A DNA stretch of 41,410 nucleotides from Bauldia sp. (GTDB taxonomy: Bacteria > Pseudomonadota > Alphaproteobacteria > Rhizobiales > Kaistiaceae): the NCBI GenBank assembly GCA_022841545.1, contig JALHRF010000021.1:1-41410 (forward strand), in the 5' to 3' direction. Made by a program: the position numbers and the translations under genes. This document shows positions 8,936 to 16,480 of this stretch, piece by piece (position 1 is the first letter of the stretch; the number at the start of each line of letters is the position of its first letter). Below the pieces are notes generated by a model. That model worked only from the letters and a program-made list of their open reading frames with translations. It ran no database searches and was not told where the DNA came from.

Positions 8936-9265
8936 CTAGAACGGCAGCTTCATGCCGGGCGGAAGGTTGAGACCGCCGGTCATCGCCTGCATCTTTTCGG
9001 CGACTGCCGCCTCGGCCTTGCCGCGCGCATCGCTCATCGCAGCGACGATGAGGTCCTCGAGAATCTCGACCTCGTCGGGTTTGAGCAGCGAAGGGTCGAT
9101 CTTCATCGACCTGAGATCACCCTTGCCGTTGGTGACGACCGAGACCAGGCCGCCGCCGGCGGCGCCGGCGATCGACATAGCGGCGATCTCCTCCTGGACG
9201 ACTTGCATCTTCTCCTGAAGCTGCTTCGCCTGCTTCATCATTCCCATCAGGTCGCCAAGAGCCAT
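8936..9265 (-). CDS. ybaB: YbaB/EbfC family nucleoid-associated protein
   Basis: A 109-aa DNA-binding protein of the YbaB/EbfC family. The start [20 protein letters not shown] and the central [25 protein letters not shown] are diagnostic. It follows dnaX by 3 bases, the conserved dnaX-ybaB arrangement; recR, normally next, is displaced by about 2 kb. Confidence 0.95.
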   Translation of the reverse strand: MALGDLMGMMKQAKQLQEKMQVVQEEIAAMSIAGAAGGGLVSVVTNGKGDLRSMKIDPSLLKPDEVEILEDLIVAAMSDARGKAEAAVAEKMQAMTGGLNLPPGMKLPF

Positions 9266-9268
9266 CGC

Positions 9269-11032
9269 TCAGTCATCCTCGTCGAAGGGTGGATCGTCGG
9301 TCGCTACGGGCGCCTCGCCCGGAGGCGGTAGTGGAGGCTCGCCGCCGCTCGCCCGCACGTCGACGATCTCGGCGCCGGGAAAACGGGCCAGCACCGCGGC
9401 GACCAGCGGGTCGCTCCGGGCATCATCGACGAGCCGTTCACGCACGGTGCGCTTCGCTTCGGCGATCGTCTCCGCGGGCGCCTCCCGGGCGACCACGATC
9501 ATCCAGCGGCGTCCGGTCCATTCCTCGAGACGACGGGACAGCTCGCCCGCAAGCGCCGGGCCGGCATCGTCGGTGAAGCCGAGCTCGATCCGGCCGTCCT
9601 CGAAGCGGACAACCCGAACCGAATGCTCCAGGGCATGTTTCATCTTCAGATCGCGCTTCTCGCCGGCAAGCGCGACGAGGTCGGCAAAGGAGGCGAGCCG
9701 GGTCGGCGGCTGGGGGGGTGCGGACGCAACGGGCCGCGCAGCAGCCTCGATTCGCGATCCACCGCCGCCCGAGGCGGCCAGGCGAGGGCCACCGTCGCCG
9801 CCCGTCGGCCGGGACGCGGGTGCGCTTTCGCGGAACGTTCCGCCGCCGCCGTCCTTGAGTGCACGAAGCGCCTCGTCGGGAGTCGGCAGGTCGGCGGCAT
9901 GAGCGATGCGGACCAGCACCATGTCGGCGGCGGCAAGCGGCTGGATCGCCTCCTTCGCCTCCTCGATGCCCTTCAGCAGCATCTGCCACGTGCGAGCCAG
10001 GACCCGGACGGAGAGCTTCGCGGCAAATTCCGTGCCGCGGGTCTTCTCCTCCTCGGTCAGCGCATCGTCGTCGATCGCCGCAGGCGCAAGCTTGATCCGC
10101 GTCACGACGTGGGTGAAGGCGGCGAGGTCCTCGAGCACGACCGAGGGATCGGCGCCGACGTCGTAGAGCCGGCGGAGATGGGCGAGCGCGGCGGCGATGT
10201 CGCCGCGCATCAGGTCGTCGAAAAGATCGATGACAAGGCCGCGATCGGCAAGGCCGAGCAGGGCCCGCACCGCGTCGGGCTCCACTGCGCCGGAAGAATG
10301 CGCGATCGCCCGGTCGAGGAGCGACAGCGAATCGCGCGCCGAGCCCTCCGCGGCGCGCGCGAGCATCACCATCGACTCGTCGCCGATCGAGATTCCCTCC
10401 TTGGCCGAGATGCCGCGCATCAGTTCGACAAGGCGCGAGGCTTCGATGCGGCGGAGGTCGAACCGCTGGCACCGCGACAGGATAGTGACCGGGACCTTCC
10501 TGATCTCGGTGGTAGCGAAGACGAATTTCACATGCTCCGGCGGTTCTTCCAGCGTCTTGAGCAAGCCATTGAAGGCGGCCCGCGACAGCATGTGCACTTC
10601 GTCGATGATGTAGACCTTGTAGCGGGCGACCGCCGGCTTGTAGCGCGACGCCTCGATGATCTCCCGGATGTCGTCGATGCCGGTATGGGAGGCGGCGTCC
10701 ATCTCGATCACATCGATATGGCGGCCTTCCATGATCGCGGCGCAGTGCTCGCCGAGTTCCTCCATGTCGATCGTGGGGCGATCGACCTTGCCGGGGATGG
10801 CGTAGTTGAGGGCGCGGGCGAGGATGCGGGCGGTGGTGGTCTTGCCGACGCCGCGCACCCCGGTGAGCATGTAGGCCTGCGCGATGCGCCCGGTGCGGAA
10901 CGCGTTGGTCAGCGTCCGCACCATCGGCTCCTGGCCGATCAGGTCGGCGAAGCTCTGCGGGCGGTATTTCCGCGCCAGCACCCGATAGGCGCCGCCCGGG
11001 GCCGCAAGCGTCTCCTCGATGCTGCCGTCCAT
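9269..11032 (-). CDS. dnaX: DNA polymerase III subunit gamma/tau
   Basis: Clamp-loader ATPase of the replisome, 587 aa. The Walker A motif GVRGVGKTT is at about residues 58-66, and the sensor/Walker B region reads YIIDEVHMLS. The four zinc-binding cysteines of E. coli DnaX are absent: the region ALNYAIPGKVDRPTIDMEELGEHC retains one cysteine, as I recall for Rhizobiales DnaX. A Pro/Gly-rich linker precedes the C-terminal tau domain. The ATG at 11032 follows AGGAG and begins MDGSIEE; a longer frame to 11218 runs through the SRP RNA gene and is not coding. Confidence 0.95.
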   Translation of the reverse strand: MDGSIEETLAAPGGAYRVLARKYRPQSFADLIGQEPMVRTLTNAFRTGRIAQAYMLTGVRGVGKTTTARILARALNYAIPGKVDRPTIDMEELGEHCAAIMEGRHIDVIEMDAASHTGIDDIREIIEASRYKPAVARYKVYIIDEVHMLSRAAFNGLLKTLEEPPEHVKFVFATTEIRKVPVTILSRCQRFDLRRIEASRLVELMRGISAKEGISIGDESMVMLARAAEGSARDSLSLLDRAIAHSSGAVEPDAVRALLGLADRGLVIDLFDDLMRGDIAAALAHLRRLYDVGADPSVVLEDLAAFTHVVTRIKLAPAAIDDDALTEEEKTRGTEFAAKLSVRVLARTWQMLLKGIEEAKEAIQPLAAADMVLVRIAHAADLPTPDEALRALKDGGGGTFRESAPASRPTGGDGGPRLAASGGGGSRIEAAARPVASAPPQPPTRLASFADLVALAGEKRDLKMKHALEHSVRVVRFEDGRIELGFTDDAGPALAGELSRRLEEWTGRRWMIVVAREAPAETIAEAKRTVRERLVDDARSDPLVAAVLARFPGAEIVDVRASGGEPPLPPPGEAPVATDDPPFDEDD

Positions 11033-11111
11033 CGCTCCTGCAACCTGGTCGAAACCGAACGCGAGGGCCGGAACCCGGGACCCCGACACGGTCGGCCATG
11101 CTTGGGAATTA

Positions 11112-11206
11112 GGAAGCCGGACGGACAACCCGCGCCGAAACTCGTTAGGGCTGCTTCCTTCCGGACCTGACCCGGTTGGCGAGGGGCGCGTCCGCCGCCG
11201 GCTTCC
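11112..11206 (-). ncRNA. ffs: Signal recognition particle RNA, small bacterial type (4.5S)
   Basis: Read on the minus strand, the universally conserved SRP RNA tip (GGTCAGGTCCGGAAGGAAGC) lies at about 11150-11170. The two ends of the element, GGAAGCCGGCGGCGGAC and GTCCGTCCGGCTTCC, pair to close the hairpin. It lies 79 bases upstream of dnaX on the same strand, the common location in alphaproteobacteria. The exact ends are set from the pairing and may be off by a few bases. Confidence 0.93.
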
Positions 11207-11213
11207 CGAGGGC

Positions 11214-11244
11214 ACCATATCATGGCCGGGCGCTTCGATGGCAA
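11214..11244 (-). promoter_or_regulatory. Candidate sigma-70 promoter for ffs
   Basis: On the minus strand TTGCCA (11244-11239) is followed after 18-19 bases by GATATGGT, ending 8 bases before the SRP RNA 5' end. The -10 match is weak; position relative to ffs is the main support. Confidence 0.4.
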
Positions 11245-11301
11245 GGGCGGATGGCGAGAAAGGCGGTTAGGATGGCGAATGGCCACAGGATTCCCGAGAA
11301 C

Positions 11302-11715
11302 ATGCCCGAATTCACACTCGACCCGAGACTTGAGGCCGACACCCTGCCGGTGACGGAACTTGCGCTCTGCACGCTCCGCCTGTCGAAGGATGCGCGCTTT
11401 CCCTGGCTGATCCTGGCGCCGAAGCGGACGGACATCGCCGAGATCATCGACCTCGACGACATGGACCGTGCAATCCTGTTCGACGAGATCGTGCTCGCAT
11501 CGCGGGTGCTTCGCACCATCACCGCGTGCCACAAACTCAACGTCGCCGCCCTCGGCAACCAGGTGCGGCAGCTGCACGTCCACGTCGTCGCCCGATTCGA
11601 GCACGATGCCGCCTGGCCGCGCCCGGTCTGGGGTGCAGGCGAGGCAGTTGCCTACGAGCCCGCCGCGCGCGATAGACTGATGGCCGAACTCCGCGAACAC
11701 CTTCCACACACGTAA
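11302..11715 (+). CDS. HIT family protein
   Basis: A 137-aa histidine-triad domain protein, a nucleotide hydrolase or transferase superfamily. The core reads QVRQLHVHVVAR, the histidine triad form of this clade in which the first position is Q. Family members start near FTLDPRLEADTLPV, so I use the ATG at 11302; an ATG at 11272 is an alternative. The gene diverges from ffs/dnaX and is followed by nudC after 12 bases, probably as one transcript. The nucleotide substrate is unknown. Confidence 0.88.
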   Translation: MPEFTLDPRLEADTLPVTELALCTLRLSKDARFPWLILAPKRTDIAEIIDLDDMDRAILFDEIVLASRVLRTITACHKLNVAALGNQVRQLHVHVVARFEHDAAWPRPVWGAGEAVAYEPAARDRLMAELREHLPHT

Positions 11716-11727
11716 GTCAGCAGAACC

Positions 11728-12663
11728 ATGACGAGTTTCTTCGAGGGCCTGCCGGAAACGGAGGCGAGCAGCCTGCACGGTTTTGCCGGAAACCGCATCG
11801 AGCGCCGGAGCGAGAAGCGCGACGACAGCGCCGTCGCCGCGGCCCTCGCCGATCCTGCGGCGCGGCTCTACCTGTTCCAGGGCGACAAGGCCGTGCTCAG
11901 GACCGGGGGCGGCGACCCGACCTACACGTCCGTGGAGTGCGAGACGCTCGGCGCCGACGGCGCCGCGACCATCCTTCTCGGCTGGACCGGTACCGGACCG
12001 CGGCTCGCCGTCACGCTGCCCGACAATGCCATTCTCGACGAAAGCGCCTACAGGTCGATCGACCTCCGGTCGCTCGCCGTCGAAGGCGGCATCGACGGGG
12101 CCGAGCTCGGCGCCTTGGCGCAGGCGCGAAGCCTTTGCCACTGGCACCTCCGCCACGGTTTCTGCGCGGTGTGCGGCTCCCCGACCGCCATGAAGATCGG
12201 CGGCTACCGGCGCGACTGCCCAGCCTGCGGCGCGGAGCACTTCCCGCGCACCGACCCGGTGGTCATCATGCTCGCCATCGATGGCGACCGCGCCCTTCTC
12301 GGCCGCCAGGCCCGGTTCGCGCCGGGCATGTATTCCTGCCTCGCGGGCTTCGTCGAGCCGGGCGAGACGATCGAGGATGCGGTTCGCCGCGAGACGCAGG
12401 AGGAGGCCGGCATCCGCATTGGCCGGGTTCGCTACCATTCGAGCCAGCCCTGGCCGTTTCCGTCGTCGCTGATGATCGGCTGCCACGCCGAGGCGATCAC
12501 CAGCGAGGTCGTCCGCGACGAGGTGGAACTCGAGGCCTGCCGTTGGTTCGACCGCGACGAGGTCCGCTCGATGATCGACGGCACGCATCCGGACGGCTTC
12601 AAGACGCCCCCGCCTATCGCGATCGCCAGCCACATCATCCGGGCATGGGCCGACAGCGGCTGA
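11728..12663 (+). CDS. nudC: NAD(+) diphosphatase (NADH pyrophosphatase)
   Basis: NudC hydrolyses NAD(H) to NMN(H) and AMP and can remove NAD caps from RNA. The 311-aa protein has a zinc ribbon (C146, C149, C164, C167) followed by the NUDIX box at residues 207-229 (GFVEPGET...RETQEEAGI). The SQPWPFPSS segment after the box is the signature that separates NAD diphosphatases from other Nudix enzymes. It lies between the HIT gene and the DUF3616 gene, 12 bases from each. Confidence 0.95.
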   Translation: MTSFFEGLPETEASSLHGFAGNRIERRSEKRDDSAVAAALADPAARLYLFQGDKAVLRTGGGDPTYTSVECETLGADGAATILLGWTGTGPRLAVTLPDNAILDESAYRSIDLRSLAVEGGIDGAELGALAQARSLCHWHLRHGFCAVCGSPTAMKIGGYRRDCPACGAEHFPRTDPVVIMLAIDGDRALLGRQARFAPGMYSCLAGFVEPGETIEDAVRRETQEEAGIRIGRVRYHSSQPWPFPSSLMIGCHAEAITSEVVRDEVELEACRWFDRDEVRSMIDGTHPDGFKTPPPIAIASHIIRAWADSG

Positions 12664-12675
12664 ACGAGCGCCGCC

Positions 12676-13659
12676 ATGATCCGCACCGCGACGCTCGGCC
12701 TTGCTCTCCTCCTCGGCGTCGCCGCGGCGAATGCCGACGGGGTCCGGATCGAGGGTGTCGCGGTCTACGAGGGCATGTGCGACGCTTCCGGTGCGGTCGC
12801 GCTGCCGGAGGGCAGCTTCGGCGACCGGTTCCTGATGGTCGACAGCGCCGACAGCATCGTCCGCATCTATGCGGTCGGGACGCCCGACATGCCCGCCGGC
12901 ACCGACGTCGGAGCGACGCTGTCCGGTTGGAACCGCGACGGGATCGACATCGAGGCGGCGACCTGGCTCGACGGGGAAGCCCTGCTCGTCGGAACACTCG
13001 GCCGGGACACGAGCGGCGGAGCGCAGGACGCGGACTGGCAGTTCCTCTCGGTCGCCGTCGCCGAAGACCATACGGTGCATGCGACGCCGGGCCGCTCCGA
13101 CCGGCTGCTCGCCGGTCTGGCGGCGCTCGACCCGGATCTTGCCGCTGCGATCGGCGACCTCGGCGCGGACGATCCGGACCTTGCGCCGGAGCGGACTGGC
13201 ATCAACCTCGAAGGCATGTCGGTCGCCGCCGATGGCGCCTCGCTGTTCCTCGGCTTCCGAAACCCGGTGCCGGCGGGGCAGTCGATCCTGATCAAGCTCC
13301 TCAATCCGAAGGCCGTCCTCTTCGAGGATGTCGATCCCGCCTTCGAACCGCCAGTGCGCCTCGACCTCGGGGGACGAGGCATCAGGAGCATGGAATACGC
13401 GCCCGCCGCCGCAGCCTACTTCATCGTCGCCGGGCCGGCCGGAGCGGAGGGTGACTTCGACCTCTACCGCTGGATCGAGGGCGAGCCGCCGCTGCCGGTG
13501 CCCGGCGCGCGGGAGGCGCTCGCCTCCCTCCCCGGGTTCGCGCCGGACGGACTGATCGTCGACCAGACCGGGACGCGGCTCCAGCTCTTTAGCGACTACC
13601 CGGCCTGCGAAACCGACACGTTCCGGAGCGCGGTGCTGACGCTCGAAGAGCCCGGCTAG
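12676..13659 (+). CDS. DUF3616 domain protein, exported
   Basis: A 327-aa protein with an N-terminal signal peptide (MIRTATLGLALLLGVAAANA). The body carries DUF3616-like blocks: YEGMCDASGAV near residue 31, INLEGMSV, LFLGFRNPVP and RGIRSMEY. The pattern suggests a beta-propeller in the periplasm. Function is unknown. It starts 12 bases after nudC. Its stop shares the tetranucleotide CTAG at 13656-13659 with the stop of the convergent cupin gene. Confidence 0.75.
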   Translation: MIRTATLGLALLLGVAAANADGVRIEGVAVYEGMCDASGAVALPEGSFGDRFLMVDSADSIVRIYAVGTPDMPAGTDVGATLSGWNRDGIDIEAATWLDGEALLVGTLGRDTSGGAQDADWQFLSVAVAEDHTVHATPGRSDRLLAGLAALDPDLAAAIGDLGADDPDLAPERTGINLEGMSVAADGASLFLGFRNPVPAGQSILIKLLNPKAVLFEDVDPAFEPPVRLDLGGRGIRSMEYAPAAAAYFIVAGPAGAEGDFDLYRWIEGEPPLPVPGAREALASLPGFAPDGLIVDQTGTRLQLFSDYPACETDTFRSAVLTLEEPG

Positions 13660-14042
13660 ACCGCCACCTCGTCGAGCAGCACCACGCTTTCCTGCTCGTT
13701 GGGGTCGGTACGGGCGATCACCGCCCTGGCCGGCGCCGCCGTCGGATTATAGGGCTGATGCGGGACGCCGGCCGGGATGTAGATGAAGTCGCCGGCGCTG
13801 ACGCGGTCGACATGCTCGAGCTTCGGCCCGTGGCGGAACTCGGCGGTGCCTTCGAGCATGAAGATCGCCGTCTCGTGGGCCTCGTGATAGTGGGGCTTGG
13901 CCATGGCGCCGGGCGGCATCTCGAGCAGATGCATGCAGATGCCCTTCGAACCGGCGGACTCGGTCGAGACGCCGGCGAAATAGTCGAGCCCCTGCTTGCC
14001 ATGATAGGTCCCGCCGCCGCGGATCACCCTGCATTCAGCCAT
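13656..14042 (-). CDS. Small cupin domain protein
   Basis: A 128-aa single-domain cupin. The metal site reads KPHYHEAHETAIFMLEG and then GVPHQPYN, which gives the usual His/Glu set. No catalytic function is predictable from the sequence; many relatives are sugar isomerases or storage-like sensors. The ATG at 14042 (MAECRVIRGG) is chosen over 14075 because it begins at the conserved fold. It converges on the DUF3616 gene, with a 4-base overlap. Confidence 0.8.
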   Translation of the reverse strand: MAECRVIRGGGTYHGKQGLDYFAGVSTESAGSKGICMHLLEMPPGAMAKPHYHEAHETAIFMLEGTAEFRHGPKLEHVDRVSAGDFIYIPAGVPHQPYNPTAAPARAVIARTDPNEQESVVLLDEVAV

Positions 14043-14141
14043 CACGCATCTCCTGGCTCCTGTTCGCGTCCGCACTACCGCAGACCTGCCGCCGTCAGCC
14101 CCATGTGGTGGCGGGCGACGACAGCGCCAACCCGCAGGGCC

Positions 14142-14663
14142 CTATTTCGGCACCAGCGCGTCGAGTTCGGCGAGCGACATCGGATCGTTGTAGATGCCGG
14201 CGCCGACCTGGTAGGGCTGGCCCTCGACGGCGAGCATGTAACTGACCTTGCGGTAGGCCTCCTTCGAATAGACGACCCCGCCATCGTCTCCTTCGACCGG
14301 CTTCGGCCAGACATATTCGGCCCAGCTTCCGCCGGGCTTCCCGGCCGCGCTGCACATCTCGGCCCCGTAGGCCTTGCCGTTAGCATCCCTGAGGCCCGAG
14401 ATCTTCACCCCGCGACTCGCCGGCACCGCATGGGCGGGGATGGTATCGGCCGCGCAGTCGAGCACGAAGACGTAGGTGTCCTTCCAGATGAAGGGCGATC
14501 CCTCGCCCTCGAAGGAAGACAGCCCGGCCTCCCCCTCCTTGCCGAGAAAGGCGGCCGCCTCGCGCACCTTGGCGATGACCGCCTCCGGCGTGACGCCGTC
14601 GTCGGCAATCGCCGGTGCGAGCCCGATGAGGACCGCGCCCGTGGCGAGCAATGTCTTCAACAT
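14142..14663 (-). CDS. Exported single Cache-domain protein
   Basis: A 173-aa protein with a signal peptide (MLKTLLATGAVLIGLAPAIA). The remainder resembles a stand-alone single Cache sensor domain: VIAKVREAAAFLGKEG at the N-terminus, a conserved FVLDC segment and the C-terminal YQVGAGIYND, typical of the sCache fold. Such proteins bind small ligands in the periplasm. No histidine kinase or chemoreceptor is fused or adjacent, so the output is unknown. Confidence 0.75.
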   Translation of the reverse strand: MLKTLLATGAVLIGLAPAIADDGVTPEAVIAKVREAAAFLGKEGEAGLSSFEGEGSPFIWKDTYVFVLDCAADTIPAHAVPASRGVKISGLRDANGKAYGAEMCSAAGKPGGSWAEYVWPKPVEGDDGGVVYSKEAYRKVSYMLAVEGQPYQVGAGIYNDPMSLAELDALVPK

Positions 14664-14737
14664 GCGATTCTTCCTCCCCTCAGCGGGTTTGCATTCGCCC
14701 GCATACATCCCGTGTCGCCGTCCCGGCTGTGGCGGCC

Positions 14738-15748
14738 TCACTCGGCCTCGTCCTCGTAACCGACCATATGGAGGGGCCTGGCGGCAATACCCTGGAGCTC
14801 GCACCAGCGGACCAGCGCCTCCTCCCGCCCGTGGGTGACCCAGACTTCGCGCGGGCCGAGTTCGGCGATGGTGGCGGTCAGCTCGTCCCAGTCGGCATGG
14901 TCGGAGAGGATCAGCGGCAGCTCGACGTTGGCCTGCTTCGCCCGCTGGCGGATGCGCATCCAGCCCGAGGCGTAGGCGGCGACGGGATCGGGGAAGCGGC
15001 GGGCCCAGCGCTCGGCGATCTCCGACGGCGGGCAGAGGATGACGGCGCCGGCGAAATCGCCCTTCTTCCCCGTCGCGACCGTCGCCGGGGCGAGCGGGCC
15101 GAGCGCCACGCCTTCGGATTCGTAGAGCCGGCAGAGCCGGTCCATCGAGCCGTGGAGATAGACGGTGCGGTCGTAGCCCTGGTCACGGAGCATGCGGATC
15201 ACGCGCTGGGCCTTGCCGAGCGAATAGGCGCCGACCAGATGGGCGCGCTCGGGGAACTGGGCGAGCGACGACAGGAGCTTGCCGATCTCGGCCTCGGCCG
15301 GCGGGTGGCGGAAGACGGGCAGGCCGAACGTCGCCTCGGTGATGAAGATGTCGCAAGGCACCGGCACGAACGGCAGGCAGGTCGGGTCCGGCCGGCGCTT
15401 GTAGTCGCCCGAGGCGACGATGCGGGTGCCGCCGGATTCGACCACGATCTGGGCCGAGCCGAGGACATGGCCGGCGGGCTGGAAGGTGACGGTGGCGTCA
15501 CCGATCCGCATCGCCGCGCCGAGGACGGCCTCCTCCTGCGATCCGGCAAACTCCTCGCCGTAGCGGGCGGCCATGATGCGGAGCGTCTGGCGCGTGGCGA
15601 GCACCGCGCCGTGGCCCGGACGGGCATGATCGGAGTGGCCGTGGGTGATGAGCGCCCGCTCGACCGGACGGGTCGGGTCGATCTGGAAGCCGCCCGCCTT
15701 CGAGAACAGGCCGGCGGGGGTGGAGCAGAGGAGGTCTTCGGGACGCAT
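14738..15748 (-). CDS. Ligase-associated DNA exonuclease (metallo-beta-lactamase fold)
   Basis: A 336-aa beta-CASP/MBL-type nuclease. The metal-binding motif is H36-G-H38-S-D40-H41, with further conserved histidines in QPAGHVLGSAQ and the C-terminal SDHADWDEL. Relatives are usually encoded with an ATP-dependent DNA ligase, an Lhr-type helicase and a phosphoesterase, and act in DNA repair; none of these is adjacent here. The start is preceded by GAAAGGTGG, a good ribosome site. The region just upstream carries the remnant repeat described at 15773-15835. Confidence 0.88.
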   Translation of the reverse strand: MRPEDLLCSTPAGLFSKAGGFQIDPTRPVERALITHGHSDHARPGHGAVLATRQTLRIMAARYGEEFAGSQEEAVLGAAMRIGDATVTFQPAGHVLGSAQIVVESGGTRIVASGDYKRRPDPTCLPFVPVPCDIFITEATFGLPVFRHPPAEAEIGKLLSSLAQFPERAHLVGAYSLGKAQRVIRMLRDQGYDRTVYLHGSMDRLCRLYESEGVALGPLAPATVATGKKGDFAGAVILCPPSEIAERWARRFPDPVAAYASGWMRIRQRAKQANVELPLILSDHADWDELTATIAELGPREVWVTHGREEALVRWCELQGIAARPLHMVGYEDEAE

Positions 15749-15772
15749 GGGCGGCCACCTTTCAATTCCCGC

Positions 15773-15835
15773 TACTCAAAGGGGCATTCTCTTAGCTATA
15801 CAGTCAAAGCGAATCTGACATGCTTGCACTCGATC
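15773..15835. repeat. Degenerate partial copy of the active-site region of the downstream gene
   Basis: Bases 15798-15815 (ATACAGTCAAAGCGAATC) are identical, 18 of 18, to 16146-16163 inside the next gene, where they encode IQSKRI. A TACTC-AAAGG-G block lies upstream of both copies (15773 and 16128), and the 9-mer ATGCTTGCA follows both (about 15819 and 16223), at different spacings. The simplest reading is a decayed, internally deleted duplicate of residues about 92-130 of that gene. Confidence 0.6.
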
Positions 15836-15854
15836 ACGTGGGAGAAAGAAATAC

Positions 15855-16469
15855 ATGGACTTCGAAGGTTCCATCAAGAAGGCCGCTCACAAAGCTGATC
15901 GAGCCGTTAAAAAGGCAATGAAGAAATATGAAAATGGTCTTGTGACAGATGAGGATGACATTACGGGGGTTTTGATCGGAAATCTAGATAACGCGATCGA
16001 AGAACAGATCGGTGATATTCGATGGAGCACCTCCGTAGTTAGACATCGGAAAGGAACCGCTGCGGAAGAGGCTCTTACCGGTGCAGATATTCTCATTCAT
16101 GTTTCAATCAATACGGTTCTAGTAAAATACTCGAAAGGAGTATTAATACAGTCAAAGCGAATCGTCTCGGGTGCGGCACTTCCAGCACCCGAACTAACTC
16201 GTCTTCATAAACAATGCGGAGTTATGCTTGCAATTACACCTGCAGCGTTTGTTTTTAATTACATGACAGGAGAGATGCGGTGCGGATCGGCATCGCGTAT
16301 ACATCGATCTCCCAACCGAATTTTGTCCGAGCAGTGCATATGGACATCCTATCGGTTTTTTCTAGAGTTGTTCCGTAGCCCCATTGGCGACCCACGAATA
16401 ACATCGGCCAGAGTGGCAGACCTACCTGTGGCGAATACGGTGGAGATGGTCGGCGTGGGTGTCGAGTAG
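15855..16469 (+). CDS. Hypothetical protein, possible PD-(D/E)XK-fold nuclease with QxK active site
   Basis: The 204-aa protein has no family I can name. The centre reads EEALTGADILIHVSI then KGVLIQSKRI: E71/E72, D78, Q99 and K101 are spaced like the D...QxK active site of Mrr-type and related restriction-like nucleases. The C-terminal half is conserved-looking (QCGVMLAITPAAFVFNY, FFLELFRSPIGDP) and complete. The ATG follows GGAGAAAG. Base composition is clearly AT-richer than the neighbours and includes rare codons such as ATA and TTA, which indicates acquisition from elsewhere. A defence role would fit such a nuclease but no partner genes are present. Nuclease function is inference from motif spacing. 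Confidence 0.55.
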   Translation: MDFEGSIKKAAHKADRAVKKAMKKYENGLVTDEDDITGVLIGNLDNAIEEQIGDIRWSTSVVRHRKGTAAEEALTGADILIHVSINTVLVKYSKGVLIQSKRIVSGAALPAPELTRLHKQCGVMLAITPAAFVFNYMTGEMRCGSASRIHRSPNRILSEQCIWTSYRFFLELFRSPIGDPRITSARVADLPVANTVEMVGVGVE

Positions 16470-16480
16470 CACCACGTCGC

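Noticed and set aside
9623-11170. 515-residue plus-strand open frame opposite dnaX
   Set aside because: It is antisense to a conserved essential gene and has no recognisable protein character.
11033-11218. N-terminal extension of DnaX
   Set aside because: The bases encode the SRP RNA and a leader. The ATG at 11032 has a good ribosome site and the family N-terminus.
11937-13454. 505-residue plus-strand frame across nudC and the DUF3616 gene
   Set aside because: It is very Arg-rich, crosses two real genes in another frame, and has no family features.
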